Of a DNA stretch of 64,000 nt, positions 19,248-28,153 are shown in pieces. Origin of the DNA: Leptolyngbya sp. SIOISBB (GTDB lineage Bacteria; Cyanobacteriota; Cyanobacteriia; Phormidesmidales; Phormidesmidaceae); the NCBI GenBank assembly GCA_010671905.1, contig JAAHII010000001.1, forward strand, positions 3,472,001-3,536,000, in the 5' to 3' direction. Within the stretch, counting starts at the first letter, position 1; every line of letters begins with the position of its first letter. The notes under the pieces were generated by a model. That model was not told the DNA's origin, made no database searches, and was given only the letters and a program-made list of their open reading frames with translations. Both the position numbers and the translations under genes were made by a program.

Positions 19248-20066
19248 CTACCGTTCACAAACATGAGTGGGATCGTCGGCTTTTTCCGCGTACTCCAACC
19301 CCTGAGAGAGCCGCCAGGCAAAGATCGCCGGGAGTCCTTTTTCGAGAATGGCGGCACAGGTTTTGGCATAGTCGTATTCCACTTCGCGAAGTTCAGCTTG
19401 TTGGGTGTCGGTGTTGTAAATGACGTAAGTGGCGTTAGGGCGACCATGGCGAGGTTCGCCGACGGAACCCGCATTGATGATGCGTTTGAGAGAAGAGAGA
19501 GGAGTGGGAGAGTGGGAGGGTGGCTGAGTGGCTGGGTGAACAGCTTTGAGGGTGAGATGGCTGTTTTCCAGGTGCCGCACGTAGGGAACATGGGTGTGAC
19601 CGCAGAAAAGGGTGTCGGCTCCGGTGGTGAGGACTCGTTCCAGAGCGATGAAGGCACTGGTGTCGGGCAGCAAATATTCGTGCTGGCTATGGGGACTGCC
19701 GTGGACGAAGCATAGATTGTCCTGTTGCAGCGTCAGCGGCAGTGCAGCCAGATAGGCACGGGTTTCGGGGGTGACTTCGCGATTTGTCCACTCGTGGGCC
19801 AGGTGACCTCGGGTTTCTGCCAGCAGCGAGGGATAGCTACAATCGCAGGCATTGAGCCCATCAACGATATCTTCATCCCAACAGCCCTGACAGGTGGGGA
19901 TGTCAAGTTCGCGAATACGGGCGACGACTTCGTTGGGATAGGGACCGTAACCCACCAGATCGCCGAGGCAGTAAATCCGATCAACGGGCTGCTGATCAAT
20001 CTCCCGCAGGACAGCCTCCAATGCCTCCAAGTTGCTGTGGATGCAGGACAGAACGGCAATATTCAT
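19248..20066 (-). CDS. Metallophosphoesterase, second half of a GTPase-phosphatase reading frame
   Basis: About 272 residues beginning MNIAVLSCIHSNLEALEAVL, with the metal motifs of the YfcE-like phosphoesterases: CIHSN (first motif, Cys replacing the usual Asp), CLGDLVGYGPYPNE, WDED in place of GNHD, FVHGSPH and CGHTHVPY. Most metal ligands are kept. The ATG at 20066 is preceded by GGAGG at ideal distance, yet no stop separates it from the upstream GTPase half, so the product may be made alone, as a fusion, or both. It belongs to a unit behind a Zur-type box at 20832-20847. Confidence 0.8.
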   Translation of the reverse strand: MNIAVLSCIHSNLEALEAVLREIDQQPVDRIYCLGDLVGYGPYPNEVVARIRELDIPTCQGCWDEDIVDGLNACDCSYPSLLAETRGHLAHEWTNREVTPETRAYLAALPLTLQQDNLCFVHGSPHSQHEYLLPDTSAFIALERVLTTGADTLFCGHTHVPYVRHLENSHLTLKAVHPATQPPSHSPTPLSSLKRIINAGSVGEPRHGRPNATYVIYNTDTQQAELREVEYDYAKTCAAILEKGLPAIFAWRLSQGLEYAEKADDPTHVCER

Positions 20067-20813
20067 GCGACCTCCAGGGGGATAGAGTCTTTCAGGGTAG
20101 CCTGATGAGCGGCGAGGAGGGAGTCGGATAAATAGCAGTCTTTGAGGGGTGGCGGCGATCGCCCCTTCATCTAATCCCTGCCCGACTACCTCGATGCCAC
20201 TAAAGCGATTGGGGCGGCCCTGCACCCAGCGAGGTAGATTGAGTTCGGTGTAGGCGCTACCGGGCAAGCTATTCACAAAATCTAGATGAAAAGCCTGACC
20301 ATCCGCCAGCTCAAAAATGCCTTTGGCTCGATGCACTTCGCCATAGGCTCCCTGAGTCAACTCTTGCCAGAAGGTATCTAGGCTGGGCGGGTCGAACACT
20401 TGACCGCTCAAAGGCGCTCGCCACAACTGCGCCGATTTGACGTCAAGGGTGGATTGATTGCCGCGAATTACCTGATCGGCCCACAGTTGCCAGCCTGCAT
20501 CCTGATGTTCTTCACCCACAAGAGCGATCCGGCGGTGGGGCAGAGCTTCTAATAGCGGCATGTCCGTCTCTAATTGAAAGCCCATTTCAAAATAGGCGGG
20601 TACCCCGTCAGCTAAGTGTCTCAGCAATTCCGTTTCGGGCTGATGATGGAAGATCTCGACTTGGGGAAACCGGGTGGCGACCCGAGTGGCATCAATGGGC
20701 ACTGTACCAGTTCCCGGTGTGACGTAAACGGCGGCTGTCGGAGCCTGAGCGAGTTCCTGAAGAATCCAGGTCGTTTTGCCTGCGCCACAGGGGCCAGCGA
20801 CGACAGTGATCAT
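20067..20813 (-). CDS. Small CobW-like G3E GTPase, fused in frame to the phosphoesterase
   Basis: About 249 residues from ATG 20813 (MITVVAGPCGAGKTTW), with a clear P-loop GPCGAGKT and a C-terminal CobW_C-like stretch (RAKGIFELADGQAFHLDFVN, then RPNRFSGIEVVGQGLD). It lacks the CxCC metal motif of the larger COG0523 proteins, so it is a divergent member. The frame continues with no stop into the phosphoesterase. It is divergent from the flavoprotein gene at 20887, and a Zur-type box lies between their starts. The family context suggests metal allocation during zinc shortage; the enzymatic role is unknown. Confidence 0.75.
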
Positions 20814-20831
20814 GGGCTTGCGGAGTGACAA

Positions 20832-20847
20832 CGATAATCATTATCAT
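20832..20847. promoter_or_regulatory. Zur-type box
   Basis: Sequence CGATAATCATTATCAT, a near-perfect copy of the TGATAATnATTATCA palindrome. It lies 19 bp before the GTPase start and 40 bp before the flavoprotein start and could repress both. Confidence 0.8.
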
Positions 20848-20886
20848 ATTGTTCGCATCCTGTTTGAGCAACCTCAGTCATCCGTT

Positions 20887-22128
20887 ATGGCTCAGTCGCA
20901 GACCGATATTGCCGTCATTGGGGCTGGACCGCAGGCCCTCACCCTCGTTACCCACGTTTTGCAAAAGAAGGCGAAACTGCGCGATCGCATCCAGGTATTT
21001 GACCCCAGCGGCACCTGGATGACCCAGTGGCAGCAGCAGTTTGCGGCGCAAGAGATTCAGGAGTTGCGATCGCCCGCTGTTCATCATCCCGACCCTAATG
21101 CCCATGCCCTGCGTACCTTTGCCGAAGGGCGCTATGCGGAACTGCATCCCCCCTATGATCGCCCCGGTACGCGATTGTTTCAAGAGTTCTGTGACATGGT
21201 AGTGCAGCGTTGGCAGTTGCAAAATCATGTGGTGTCCGCTGCGGTCACCCGCCTGGAGCCCTGGCAGAAAAAACCTTCCCGATTTCGGTTGACCTTATCG
21301 ACCGGGGATACCGTGCTGGCGCGGCGGGTCGTGTTAGCCGCTGGCGGCGGGCAGCCCTACCTCCCCGATTGGGTCAAGCAACTCAGTGCTGTCTATCCTC
21401 CCGAACGGTTGTGTCATGCCAACCAGATTCGGTTGCCTGCCCTCAGTTCCCTCGCGGGTGAAACTGTGCTCATTGTCGGTGGCGGGTTGACCAGCGGGCA
21501 CTTGGCCGTTGGGGCGGTGAAGCGCGGCGCAAACGTGGTGATGATGGCGCGGCGCACCTTCCAAGAAAAGATATTTGATGCTGAGCCGGGGTGGCTGGGG
21601 CCAAAGTATCTCAAAGGATTTCACGCCGAATCGGATATGGAAGCTCGCTGGCAAATGGTCCAGGAAGCCCGCAACGGCGGCTCCTTGACGCCCGCGATGA
21701 TGACGCGCCTGCGAAAACTTCAGCGGCAGGGGCACATTACCTTCTACGAACACTGTCAGGTAGCAGATGCCCAGTGGCAAGGGGACACCTGGAAAGTCTG
21801 CTGCGACAACCATGCAGCCCATGACTGCATCGCCCATCAACCCATCCATCGCATCTGGTTCGCGACAGGAACGACCCTCGATATCCGATCGCATCCCCTA
21901 TTAGCCGATATCTGGGAGCGCCACCCCATCACTACTGTCAATGGCTTACCCGTATTGGATGAACACCTCCGCTGGCCAGGGTGTGAACTGTTTTTGATGG
22001 GACCCTGGGCGGCGTTGCGAGTGGGTCCCGTCGCGCGGAATTTGTTTGGCGGTAAGCTAGCCTGCGATCGCATCGTGCCCGCCTTGACCAAAGCCACCCT
22101 ATCGTTCGCCACAGCCCATACGCCATAA
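20887..22128 (+). CDS. FAD/NAD(P)-binding oxidoreductase
   Basis: 413 residues with an N-terminal FAD site (IAVIGAGPQALTLVTHVL, GxGxxx(x)A type) and a central second dinucleotide site (VLIVGGGLTSGHLAVGAVKRG, about residues 195-215). The order resembles the flavin N-monooxygenase/FAD-NAD(P) family (PF13454-like) that acts on small molecules. The substrate is unknown. The start ATG at 20887 matches the family N terminus. The stop overlaps the start of the downstream ArsR gene by one base (TAATG), so they are translated as a unit. A Zur-type box upstream suggests induction when zinc is short. Confidence 0.8.
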   Translation: MAQSQTDIAVIGAGPQALTLVTHVLQKKAKLRDRIQVFDPSGTWMTQWQQQFAAQEIQELRSPAVHHPDPNAHALRTFAEGRYAELHPPYDRPGTRLFQEFCDMVVQRWQLQNHVVSAAVTRLEPWQKKPSRFRLTLSTGDTVLARRVVLAAGGGQPYLPDWVKQLSAVYPPERLCHANQIRLPALSSLAGETVLIVGGGLTSGHLAVGAVKRGANVVMMARRTFQEKIFDAEPGWLGPKYLKGFHAESDMEARWQMVQEARNGGSLTPAMMTRLRKLQRQGHITFYEHCQVADAQWQGDTWKVCCDNHAAHDCIAHQPIHRIWFATGTTLDIRSHPLLADIWERHPITTVNGLPVLDEHLRWPGCELFLMGPWAALRVGPVARNLFGGKLACDRIVPALTKATLSFATAHTP

Positions 22129-22520
22129 TGAGCCCATGCAACCTAGAGCTGCCTGTGAGTGATGCCAAGCCTAAGGACATTTGCCAGATTCGGTGCTTTA
22201 ACGTCGAACTGGTCAATCATGTCCAAAATACTCTGCCCAGTGATGACACTCTGGAGACGGCCCAAATCGTCTTTAGTGCGCTGGGCGATCGCTCACGACT
22301 GAAAATTTTGTATGCCCTGAGCCATGATCAGGAACTCTGCGTTTGCGATATCGCTACCCTGCTAGAGGTTAAAGTCGCGACCGCCTCTCATCATCTGCGC
22401 AAGCTGCGGGACTTGAAGATTCTCAAGTATCGCAATGATGGCAAGCTGGCCTATTATTCTTTGCGCGATCGGCGGGTATCCGACATTCTCAACTATTCAC
22501 TGAGACAGTTAGTTGATTAA
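22128..22520 (+). CDS. CadC/AztR-like metal-sensing ArsR repressor
   Basis: 130 residues. The winged helix includes the metal box ELCVCDIATLLEVKVATASHH (about residues 80-100), the alpha-3 Cys site of CadC, AztR and ArsR, and the N terminus has two more Cys (ICQIRCFN) that commonly complete the thiolate site. The SmtB-type alpha-5 ligands are missing, so it should sense Cd, Pb or Zn by sulfur ligands. It is coupled to the flavoprotein gene (TAATG). A candidate target is the CDF exporter at 24694. Its 3' end is duplicated at 23266-23450. Confidence 0.9.
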   Translation: MSPCNLELPVSDAKPKDICQIRCFNVELVNHVQNTLPSDDTLETAQIVFSALGDRSRLKILYALSHDQELCVCDIATLLEVKVATASHHLRKLRDLKILKYRNDGKLAYYSLRDRRVSDILNYSLRQLVD

Positions 22521-22646
22521 GAATTTTAGGAATGAGAAGGCATGTGATGGGCGCGCTGTGCAGCAGCAAGGAAGTTTGACATCTCATCAGCAATTCTGTT
22601 CCATCCTCACCCAGGTAGCTTTAGCACACTGGTAACGACCCAAGCC

Positions 22647-23210
22647 TTACTCCAGTAGCCAAGCAAACAACGCTTTGACCGTCAGCTGTAACTCACTCGC
22701 AAAGGATGTTACAGGAATGATTCCATCGGGCTCATCGAATACTTCAGGGGCTTGTTTTGGACGATAGACAAACACAGTTTGTTCACCTGGATCAATTAAC
22801 CAACCCACTTCAGTTCCGTGCTGCAAGCAATGAAGAATATTCTTAGTTACTTTCGTTTGGCTTTGATCAGGAGACAGGATTTCAATGGTCCAATCTGGTG
22901 CAGCCGGGAATGTGTTGGCCACTTCCCCATTCTCATCACGAGGAATTCGGTTCCACAGAAACACTGAAATATCAGGAACCGTTGAACGACCCCCAAAGGT
23001 ACAGCGGAGCTCAGGAAAGGCACGAGCAATCTGCTTTGGCTTAACTACCCCATTGATAGCGGTCACAAGTTCCCCTTGAATAACGCTGTGTTTCCCTTGG
23101 GGCATCGGTTTCTGAATAATTTGGCCATCAATGTATTCGCTTGCCGGTTTGGTCTCTGGCAATTGTAGAAACTCTGCCAAGGTCAGCGTTTTAGCTGGTG
23201 CTTGTACCAT
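22647..23210 (-). CDS. Uma2-family (DUF820) predicted endonuclease
   Basis: 187 residues with the PD-(D/E)xK-like Uma2 core: the N-terminal LTLAEFLQLPETKPASEYIDG, then GGRSTVPDISVFLW (catalytic Asp), PDWTIEILSPDQSQTKVTKN (E-x-K) and GWLIDPGEQTVFVYRP. These genes are very abundant and mobile in cyanobacteria; their physiological role is unproved. It reads opposite to the ArsR gene and is enclosed by that gene and a second copy of the ArsR 3' end. Confidence 0.92.
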   Translation of the reverse strand: MVQAPAKTLTLAEFLQLPETKPASEYIDGQIIQKPMPQGKHSVIQGELVTAINGVVKPKQIARAFPELRCTFGGRSTVPDISVFLWNRIPRDENGEVANTFPAAPDWTIEILSPDQSQTKVTKNILHCLQHGTEVGWLIDPGEQTVFVYRPKQAPEVFDEPDGIIPVTSFASELQLTVKALFAWLLE

Positions 23211-23265
23211 TTAGGCTTTCCCCCCACATACCAGAGCAGAAACTAATCCCTATTTTATCTAGCAA

Positions 23266-23450
23266 CACGACTCTGCTGGAGGTGAAAGTCGCAGCGACCT
23301 TCCACCATCTCCGCAAACTTCGGGACTTGAAGATTCTCAAATATCGCAACGATGGCAAGTTGGCTTACTATTCGTTACGCGATCGCAGGGTATCTGAAAT
23401 TCTCAATTACTCGCTGAAACAGTCAGTAGATTAAGGATTTTAGGGATGAT
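23266..23450 (+). pseudogene. Orphan copy of the 3' end of the ArsR gene
   Basis: From TTLLEVKVAATFHHLRKL to the stop at 23434 the frame nearly repeats residues 87-130 of the ArsR gene at 22128, and the homology continues past the stop (GATTTTAGGGATGA versus GAATTTTAGGAATGA). The N-terminal half of the gene is missing. The following 280 bp, up to the GFA-type gene, hold nothing I can identify. Confidence 0.9.
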
Positions 23451-23729
23451 GAAGTTCATAACGTGGGGCTGAGCAACGGCCAGTATTTCCTGATTAGTTG
23501 CCTAGAGTTTTCAATCCGTCCGCTCCTGCACAAGATTAGACGACCCAGGCAGAACGCGCTTTTGTCGCTATCACTGATTAGCTTTCCCAAGCGCTTCCAT
23601 CAGAGTTTCATCATTTGGCCCTATCGAGCGACTTTCGGCGAAGGTCTGAAGGAATACCGAAGCAGTATCTTCGCATTGCAACTCAATTTGGTTCAGCTCA
23701 TTGGACGAACCAAAGGTACATATTTACGC

Positions 23730-24149
23730 TTATGTGCTCTGTTGGGGAGACTGCGAAAAGTGTGGCAATTCCTCATTCAGGCAAACCCACGAGGCTGCGC
23801 TTGATGTCCAGATATCCAATGCAGGAGAAAAATTGCTTTGGTCATCAAACGTCGTAAAGCGTATGGATGTGAAATCTGGCATCGCTTCGCCGGTTGTGAA
23901 CAAGGGGCTACCGCAGTTTGAGCAAAAACTTCGCGTTGTCGGCAAGCCACTTGACGCGCGAACCGAGTGTTCTTTTGGTGAGCCGGTGACTTTAATGGAC
24001 TTTGTTGAGACGACTACGCCGGATGCGAACGGTGCCCCGCTAGATAGTTGGCAATCACAGCAATGACAATTCAGCATTGCCAGAGGGGCGCTGTCACACT
24101 CGTAGCGTATGGCACCACATGCGCAGCCACCTGAAAATGGAACCTTCAT
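23730..24149 (-). CDS. GFA-family (CENP-V/Mss4-like) zinc-binding protein
   Basis: 139 residues of the glutathione-dependent formaldehyde-activating family. Zinc-binding Cys sets are visible: GGCACGAIRYEC, NCHCCDCQLSSGAPFA (the CHCxxC core) and FCSNCGSPLF. Members are proposed to bind S-hydroxymethyl-glutathione, though most family members have unknown substrates. ATG at 24149 follows a normal leader. Not in an evident operon. Confidence 0.92.
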   Translation of the reverse strand: MKVPFSGGCACGAIRYECDSAPLAMLNCHCCDCQLSSGAPFASGVVVSTKSIKVTGSPKEHSVRASSGLPTTRSFCSNCGSPLFTTGEAMPDFTSIRFTTFDDQSNFSPALDIWTSSAASWVCLNEELPHFSQSPQQST

Positions 24150-24189
24150 AAAAGACCTCTTTGCTCAGCTCTTCGTGGATTCTTGGCCC

Positions 24190-24224
24190 GTGCTAGACCA
24201 CGCTAGCACAGCCCGGTCTAGCAC
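24190..24224. repeat. Perfect 10-bp inverted repeat
   Basis: GTGCTAGACC (24190-24199) and GGTCTAGCAC (24215-24224) can form a hairpin with a 15-base loop that itself repeats CTAGCAC. It lies 41 bp upstream of the GFA gene start. No T-run follows on either strand, so it is not an obvious terminator. Confidence 0.6.
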
Positions 24225-24285
24225 AACATGGATCGAGTTATTGCTGGTACCTTTGATGTAAGAAGAAGTGAACGTAAAAATTAAA

Positions 24286-24495
24286 ATGGGCGGCAAAACG
24301 GATTTGGATCGAGTGGTTGCTTACATTCCTTCTGAGTGCAAAAAAGAATTGGAGGAATGGGCACAGACAGATGAAAGATCTGTTTCTTGGGTGGTCGCAA
24401 AATTAATTGACAAGGCTTTGCAAGAACGCCGCAAGCAACAAGGGCCTTCAACAGTAACGGATAAGCTTGCAGGTTCATCCACACCAATAACCTAA
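24286..24495 (+). CDS. Small ribbon-helix-helix-like protein
   Basis: 69 residues from ATG 24286 (MGGKTDLDRVVAYIPSECKK). The pattern VVAYIPSECKKELEEWAQTDERSVSWVVAKLIDKALQER resembles a CopG/Arc-type ribbon-helix-helix: one beta strand followed by two helices. A GTG six codons upstream is an alternative start. It could be a lone antitoxin-like or plasmid-type regulator; no toxin gene is adjacent. Confidence 0.6.
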   Translation: MGGKTDLDRVVAYIPSECKKELEEWAQTDERSVSWVVAKLIDKALQERRKQQGPSTVTDKLAGSSTPIT

Positions 24496-24659
24496 ACGGT
24501 ATACCTATTATTCAACGCCTGATCCGCAGGATAATAAGTCATCTGCCCGTCGTAACATCGCAAATCTGACGGATAAGACCCAATCCTCTAGAAGCGATGC
24601 AGCAATTTCCTTAGATTCCGAAAAACACTCAAATGAACGTCATAATGATTTATCCTTTA

Positions 24660-24677
24660 TTCAAATATTCATTTGAA
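24660..24677. promoter_or_regulatory. Candidate ArsR/CadC-type operator
   Basis: TTCAAATATTCATTTGAA, a near-perfect palindrome ending 16 bp before the start of the CDF-type exporter. It resembles the staphylococcal cad operator, which carries CTCAAATA and ATTTGAAT half sites. A second half site, CAAATGAACG, lies at 24629-24639. The ArsR protein at 22128 is the likeliest ligand. Confidence 0.65.
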
Positions 24678-24693
24678 CGTTTGGGTGAATACA

Positions 24694-25305
24694 ATGGCCG
24701 ATCGCTGCTGTCAGAATAAAGCCGAAGCCTTGACTCAGCTCAAGGAACGTCAGGCACGAGTGCTTTGGGTGGTGTTGGGGATTAATCTCGTGATGTTTGT
24801 CGTCGAGTTTGGCGCGGGCGTGCGAGCGGCTTCCCTGTCGCTGACGGGGGACTCGCTGGATATGTTGGGCGATGCCCTGGTCTATGGCACCAGTCTCTAT
24901 GTGATTCATCGCAGCGCCAAGGCTCAGGCAGGCGCGGCTCTGTTGAAGGGCGTGATTATGTTTGGGTTTGCGATCGCTGTCTTTGCCCGCGCCGTCTACC
25001 AATTTATGATTGGGGCGGCTCCCACGGCAGAAATTATGGGGTTCATTGGCTTGGTAGCCCTGGCAGCTAACTTGATCTGTCTGTTGCTGCTCACCCGCCA
25101 TCGCCAAGACAACTTGAACATGTCGTCCGTCTGGCTCTGCTCCCGCAATGACATTATCGCCAATACGTCAGTTTTGGCTGCAGCGGGATTGGTCTTGCTG
25201 ACCCACTCTCCCATTCCAGATTTGTTGGTGGGTCTGCTACTGACTGTCGTATTTGCCCGCTCTGCTGGCACGGTGTTGTCGCAATCCTGGCGGGCGATCG
25301 CTTGA
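24694..25305 (+). CDS. Short CDF-type cation transporter
   Basis: 203 residues with a Cys-containing cytoplasmic lead (MADRCCQNKAEAL) and about six transmembrane helices. LTGDSLDMLGDALVYG in helix 2 corresponds to the metal-binding D-x-x-x-D element of cation diffusion facilitators; the second site in helix 5 (RNDIIANTSVL) is atypical. It lacks the usual C-terminal cytoplasmic domain, as do other short CDF proteins found next to ArsR genes. Predicted to export Zn or Cd. The palindrome at 24660-24677 and the CadC-like repressor nearby suggest induction by metal excess. Confidence 0.82.
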   Translation: MADRCCQNKAEALTQLKERQARVLWVVLGINLVMFVVEFGAGVRAASLSLTGDSLDMLGDALVYGTSLYVIHRSAKAQAGAALLKGVIMFGFAIAVFARAVYQFMIGAAPTAEIMGFIGLVALAANLICLLLLTRHRQDNLNMSSVWLCSRNDIIANTSVLAAAGLVLLTHSPIPDLLVGLLLTVVFARSAGTVLSQSWRAIA

Positions 25306-25366
25306 AATCATCCCTGGCCTAACCTGGCAGCTTGCAGGCAGACGTCATCAAACCTCTGCACCGCAA

Positions 25367-26425
25367 TTAGCCAAACCCCTTGCCCCGATTACTCTGCTGC
25401 CACACCAGCCACTCGCCCTGCAGCCCACCGGCAGCGAGCCATTTGCCAGTGGGGCTCCAGGCGATGTTGGAGAATCCCTGGGGGGCACCTTCTAGAATCT
25501 GGGCGACTTGTTGAGCCTTTTTCCAGAGGCAGAGTTGGCCGTCTTCAGCGGCGGAGGCCAGGAGAATACTGCCGGGTTGAAAGGCGATCGCGTTCACCCG
25601 TCCATCGTGCAAGTCGAGGACTTGGGCATCCCAACCGTCGTTGGCGTCACTTTTTTTGCGCCAAATTACCACGTCCGTGCCGCTAGCGGTCGCTAATAAA
25701 GGCGCTTTGCCAACAGTGACGTTAGACCAGGCGAGTTGGCGCACTTTTCCAGGAAAACCGCGCATCTGCCAGGGATCAGCGCTGTCAAAGGGCCAGACCA
25801 GCAAAGTGTGATCGAGATTGCCGGAGGCGAGGTATTGGCCATCCGGGGAGGGGGCGATCGCGACACTGGCGGCAGCGATTTCGCGCACCTCTGGATCAGC
25901 ATCCCAGTCATCACTGGGCCAGATTTTGACGCCCTGATGGCCGCTAACCATCAGATGACTGCCCTGGGGGTGCCAGACTAAATCGAGTACCGACGAGGTC
26001 TCAAACTGGAGGGTAGTGGTAATTTCTGCCGTTTCAGCGTCCCAGACTTGGGCATAGCGACCGAGGCTAAAGGCGAGTTCGTTGCGGGTCGGATGCCAGG
26101 TGAGGCGATCGAGCCAGGTGCGGGGGTGAGGGAGGACAATGGGTGGTTGGGTCAGTGATTGGATGGGCCAGATCAAGAGCTCGCCCGATTGGCCGCCAGC
26201 GGCGAGGTAATGACCGTCCGCAGAAAAGGCCAGACAATCGATGGATTGATCATTGGCTGACTGGAGGCAATGCTCTTCCTGGGTTTCAGGATTGATCAGG
26301 AGGATTTCGCCAGCGGCAGAGGCGATCGCGAGGGCATGATTGGGCGACCAAGCGATCGCCGTCACATAGTCATTGAGATAGCCTTGTCGATCAACACTCA
26401 GAAATGTTTTGGTCACACTAGGCAC
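25367..26425 (-). CDS. WD40-repeat protein in the CobW operon
   Basis: 352 residues that look like one seven-bladed WD40 propeller: repeated units end in LLINP, LLIWP, AQVWD, VKIWP, LLVWP, VVIWR, LCLWK and WLVWQ. No other domain or signal peptide. Its first 13 bp overlap the end of the COG0523 gene, so both are made from one transcript behind the Zur-type box at 27399. A clear paralogue lies at 43243 behind another Zur-type box. A scaffold role for zinc handling is an inference from this context. Confidence 0.88.
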   Translation of the reverse strand: MPSVTKTFLSVDRQGYLNDYVTAIAWSPNHALAIASAAGEILLINPETQEEHCLQSANDQSIDCLAFSADGHYLAAGGQSGELLIWPIQSLTQPPIVLPHPRTWLDRLTWHPTRNELAFSLGRYAQVWDAETAEITTTLQFETSSVLDLVWHPQGSHLMVSGHQGVKIWPSDDWDADPEVREIAAASVAIAPSPDGQYLASGNLDHTLLVWPFDSADPWQMRGFPGKVRQLAWSNVTVGKAPLLATASGTDVVIWRKKSDANDGWDAQVLDLHDGRVNAIAFQPGSILLASAAEDGQLCLWKKAQQVAQILEGAPQGFSNIAWSPTGKWLAAGGLQGEWLVWQQSNRGKGFG

Positions 26426-27381
26426 GCGCGAAAGTCCTCCCGCAGTTGGGTTTCGTTTAGGTTGCGACCAATAAAGACCAGCTCATTCTTGCGGGTTTCA
26501 GTCGACTTCCAGGGGCGATCGGCCCGACCATCAAACAGCATGTGTACACCCTGGAACACAAACCGCTGATCTTCTCCGGCCATATTGAGGATACCTTTCA
26601 TCCGAAAGATGTCGGGTCCCTGGGTTTGCAGCAGTTCGCTGAGCCAGGCGTTGAGTTTTTCGCCATCCAGTTCCCCCGCTTCTACCAGGGCAATGGAGCC
26701 GACGGTTTCGTCATGTTCGTGGGCATCTTCGCCCAAAAAGTCGGGGTCAACTTCTAGCGCTCGATTCAGGTCAAAGGCATTGACACCCAGAATGGACTCC
26801 ATCTCAATGGCGGCATCACGGGTACGGTAAACCTTGGCCATCGCGTTCATCGAGTGAATCCGGGCTTCTAGCGCTGCCAGATCGGCCTCACTCACCAAGT
26901 CGGTTTTGTTGAGCAAAATCACATCAGCAAAGGCGATCTGTTCCTGGGCTTCGTCGGCCTCCCAATGGTCATGAATATGCTTGGCATCGACGACGGTGAC
27001 GACCGCATCCAAGTTGAGCCGACCCTGCATGTCTTCATCCACAAAGAAGGTCTGGATGACGGGGGCCGGGTCAGCTAAGCCAGTAGTTTCAATCACCAGA
27101 TGATCAAACTTGTCGCGCCGCTTCATCAGGTTGCCAATGATGCGAATCAGATCGCCCCGCACCGTACAGCAGATGCAGCCGTTATTCATCTCAAAGATTT
27201 CTTCGTCGGCGTCAATCACGAGCTGATTGTCGATGCCGACTTCCCCAAACTCATTGACGATCACCGCCACCTTCTTACCGTGTTCGTAGGTGAGGATGCG
27301 GTTCAGCAAGGTGGTTTTGCCAGCTCCCAAATACCCCGTCAGGACGGTCACTGGCACGGTGTCGATCGCGGTATTGACCAT
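26413..27381 (-). CDS. COG0523 zinc-chaperone-type GTPase (CobW-like)
   Basis: 322 residues. The P-loop GYLGAGKT is at 16-23, the metal motif CICC at 69-72, the switch region ETTGLADP, the guanine motif LLNKTD, an acidic His-bearing loop EDAHEHDE (about 220-227), and a CobW_C domain ending in NELVFIGRNLNETQL. Zur-regulated members of this family deliver zinc to client enzymes under scarcity. The Zur-type box 18 bp upstream of the ATG supports this role here. A WD40 gene follows with a 13-bp overlap. Confidence 0.95.
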   Translation of the reverse strand: MVNTAIDTVPVTVLTGYLGAGKTTLLNRILTYEHGKKVAVIVNEFGEVGIDNQLVIDADEEIFEMNNGCICCTVRGDLIRIIGNLMKRRDKFDHLVIETTGLADPAPVIQTFFVDEDMQGRLNLDAVVTVVDAKHIHDHWEADEAQEQIAFADVILLNKTDLVSEADLAALEARIHSMNAMAKVYRTRDAAIEMESILGVNAFDLNRALEVDPDFLGEDAHEHDETVGSIALVEAGELDGEKLNAWLSELLQTQGPDIFRMKGILNMAGEDQRFVFQGVHMLFDGRADRPWKSTETRKNELVFIGRNLNETQLREDFRACLV

Positions 27382-27398
27382 GGTGAATCACCCACAAG

Positions 27399-27411
27399 AA
27401 TGATAATCATT
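27399..27411. promoter_or_regulatory. Zur-type box
   Basis: AATGATAATCATT, a perfect palindrome around its central base, 18 bp upstream of the COG0523 GTPase start. It matches the core of the other boxes in the window. Confidence 0.8.
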
Positions 27412-27727
27412 CCTAGTCTAAGGCAAGATCCAGTCCGTCGAGACGTCTTGTCTGACTTGGTCTTGTTAAGTATCTCAATGCTGCAAAGGATTTTGTTTGC
27501 AGGCCCTAAGCGCTGTGTGGATGTTAGGAAATGGGACTTAGGCTAAAAGAGTTGGCCGGTTGCTGGCGATCTTTGACTGTCGGGATACTATGCGAAGGGG
27601 TTGTCTGCGATCGGGCAAATTTAGGTTGTATATGTAGAAACTTTCAGCCCATCTACCCTATTCAGGACAGTGTACAGAAACTTTCCGTCCAATAACATTG
27701 TTATGTTGACAGCCCCCAATTGAACTT

Positions 27728-28153
27728 ATGAAGCAGCTGCGTCAACTTACAAACAACGATCTTGCTTCAAACCCGATATGGGAATGTTGTGGTGATGCTG
27801 ACGCGACAACTAGCGTCACGCCATGTGCTTCGTTCGCTGATCCTGACCGCGTCGGCTACATCGCCCGTACCAAATTCATTCTTAATGATGGATCAGTCCA
27901 CTTTGGGTACTGTTCACCATCGGATGATTCAGGGCTCGATTACATACAGCCAGTAATCATCGCATCAGGTGGCCATGTTCCCTTTTGGCACGACACTCAA
28001 CCATCGCACCCAGAACCGGACACCATGCTTCGCTTGCTCGGCAAAAAGGCTGCAGATGTCTTTCCCGTACAATTCAGTTGTTTGGCTTCGTTTGACGGAA
28101 CGATGCTTTCCGGCACAATCACTCACCTACATGTCCCCGAAAAGGCAACATAA
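27728..28153 (+). CDS. Unknown 141-residue protein
   Basis: Not recognised. The sequence is soluble, with acidic and aromatic patches (NDGSVHFGYCSPSDDSGLDYIQP, then HVPFWHDTQPSHPEPDTMLRL) and four Cys. The GC content and codon choice differ somewhat from the island genes on both sides. An imperfect stem with attC-like ends follows the stop (28150-28245), so it may be a captured cassette. Function unknown. Confidence 0.6.
   Translation: MKQLRQLTNNDLASNPIWECCGDADATTSVTPCASFADPDRVGYIARTKFILNDGSVHFGYCSPSDDSGLDYIQPVIIASGGHVPFWHDTQPSHPEPDTMLRLLGKKAADVFPVQFSCLASFDGTMLSGTITHLHVPEKAT

Noticed and set aside
23198-23434. A small intact ArsR protein
   Set aside because: Only the C-terminal half matches ArsR; the first ~23 codons derive from the Uma2 leader region on the other strand, so no sensor or full DNA-binding fold is made.
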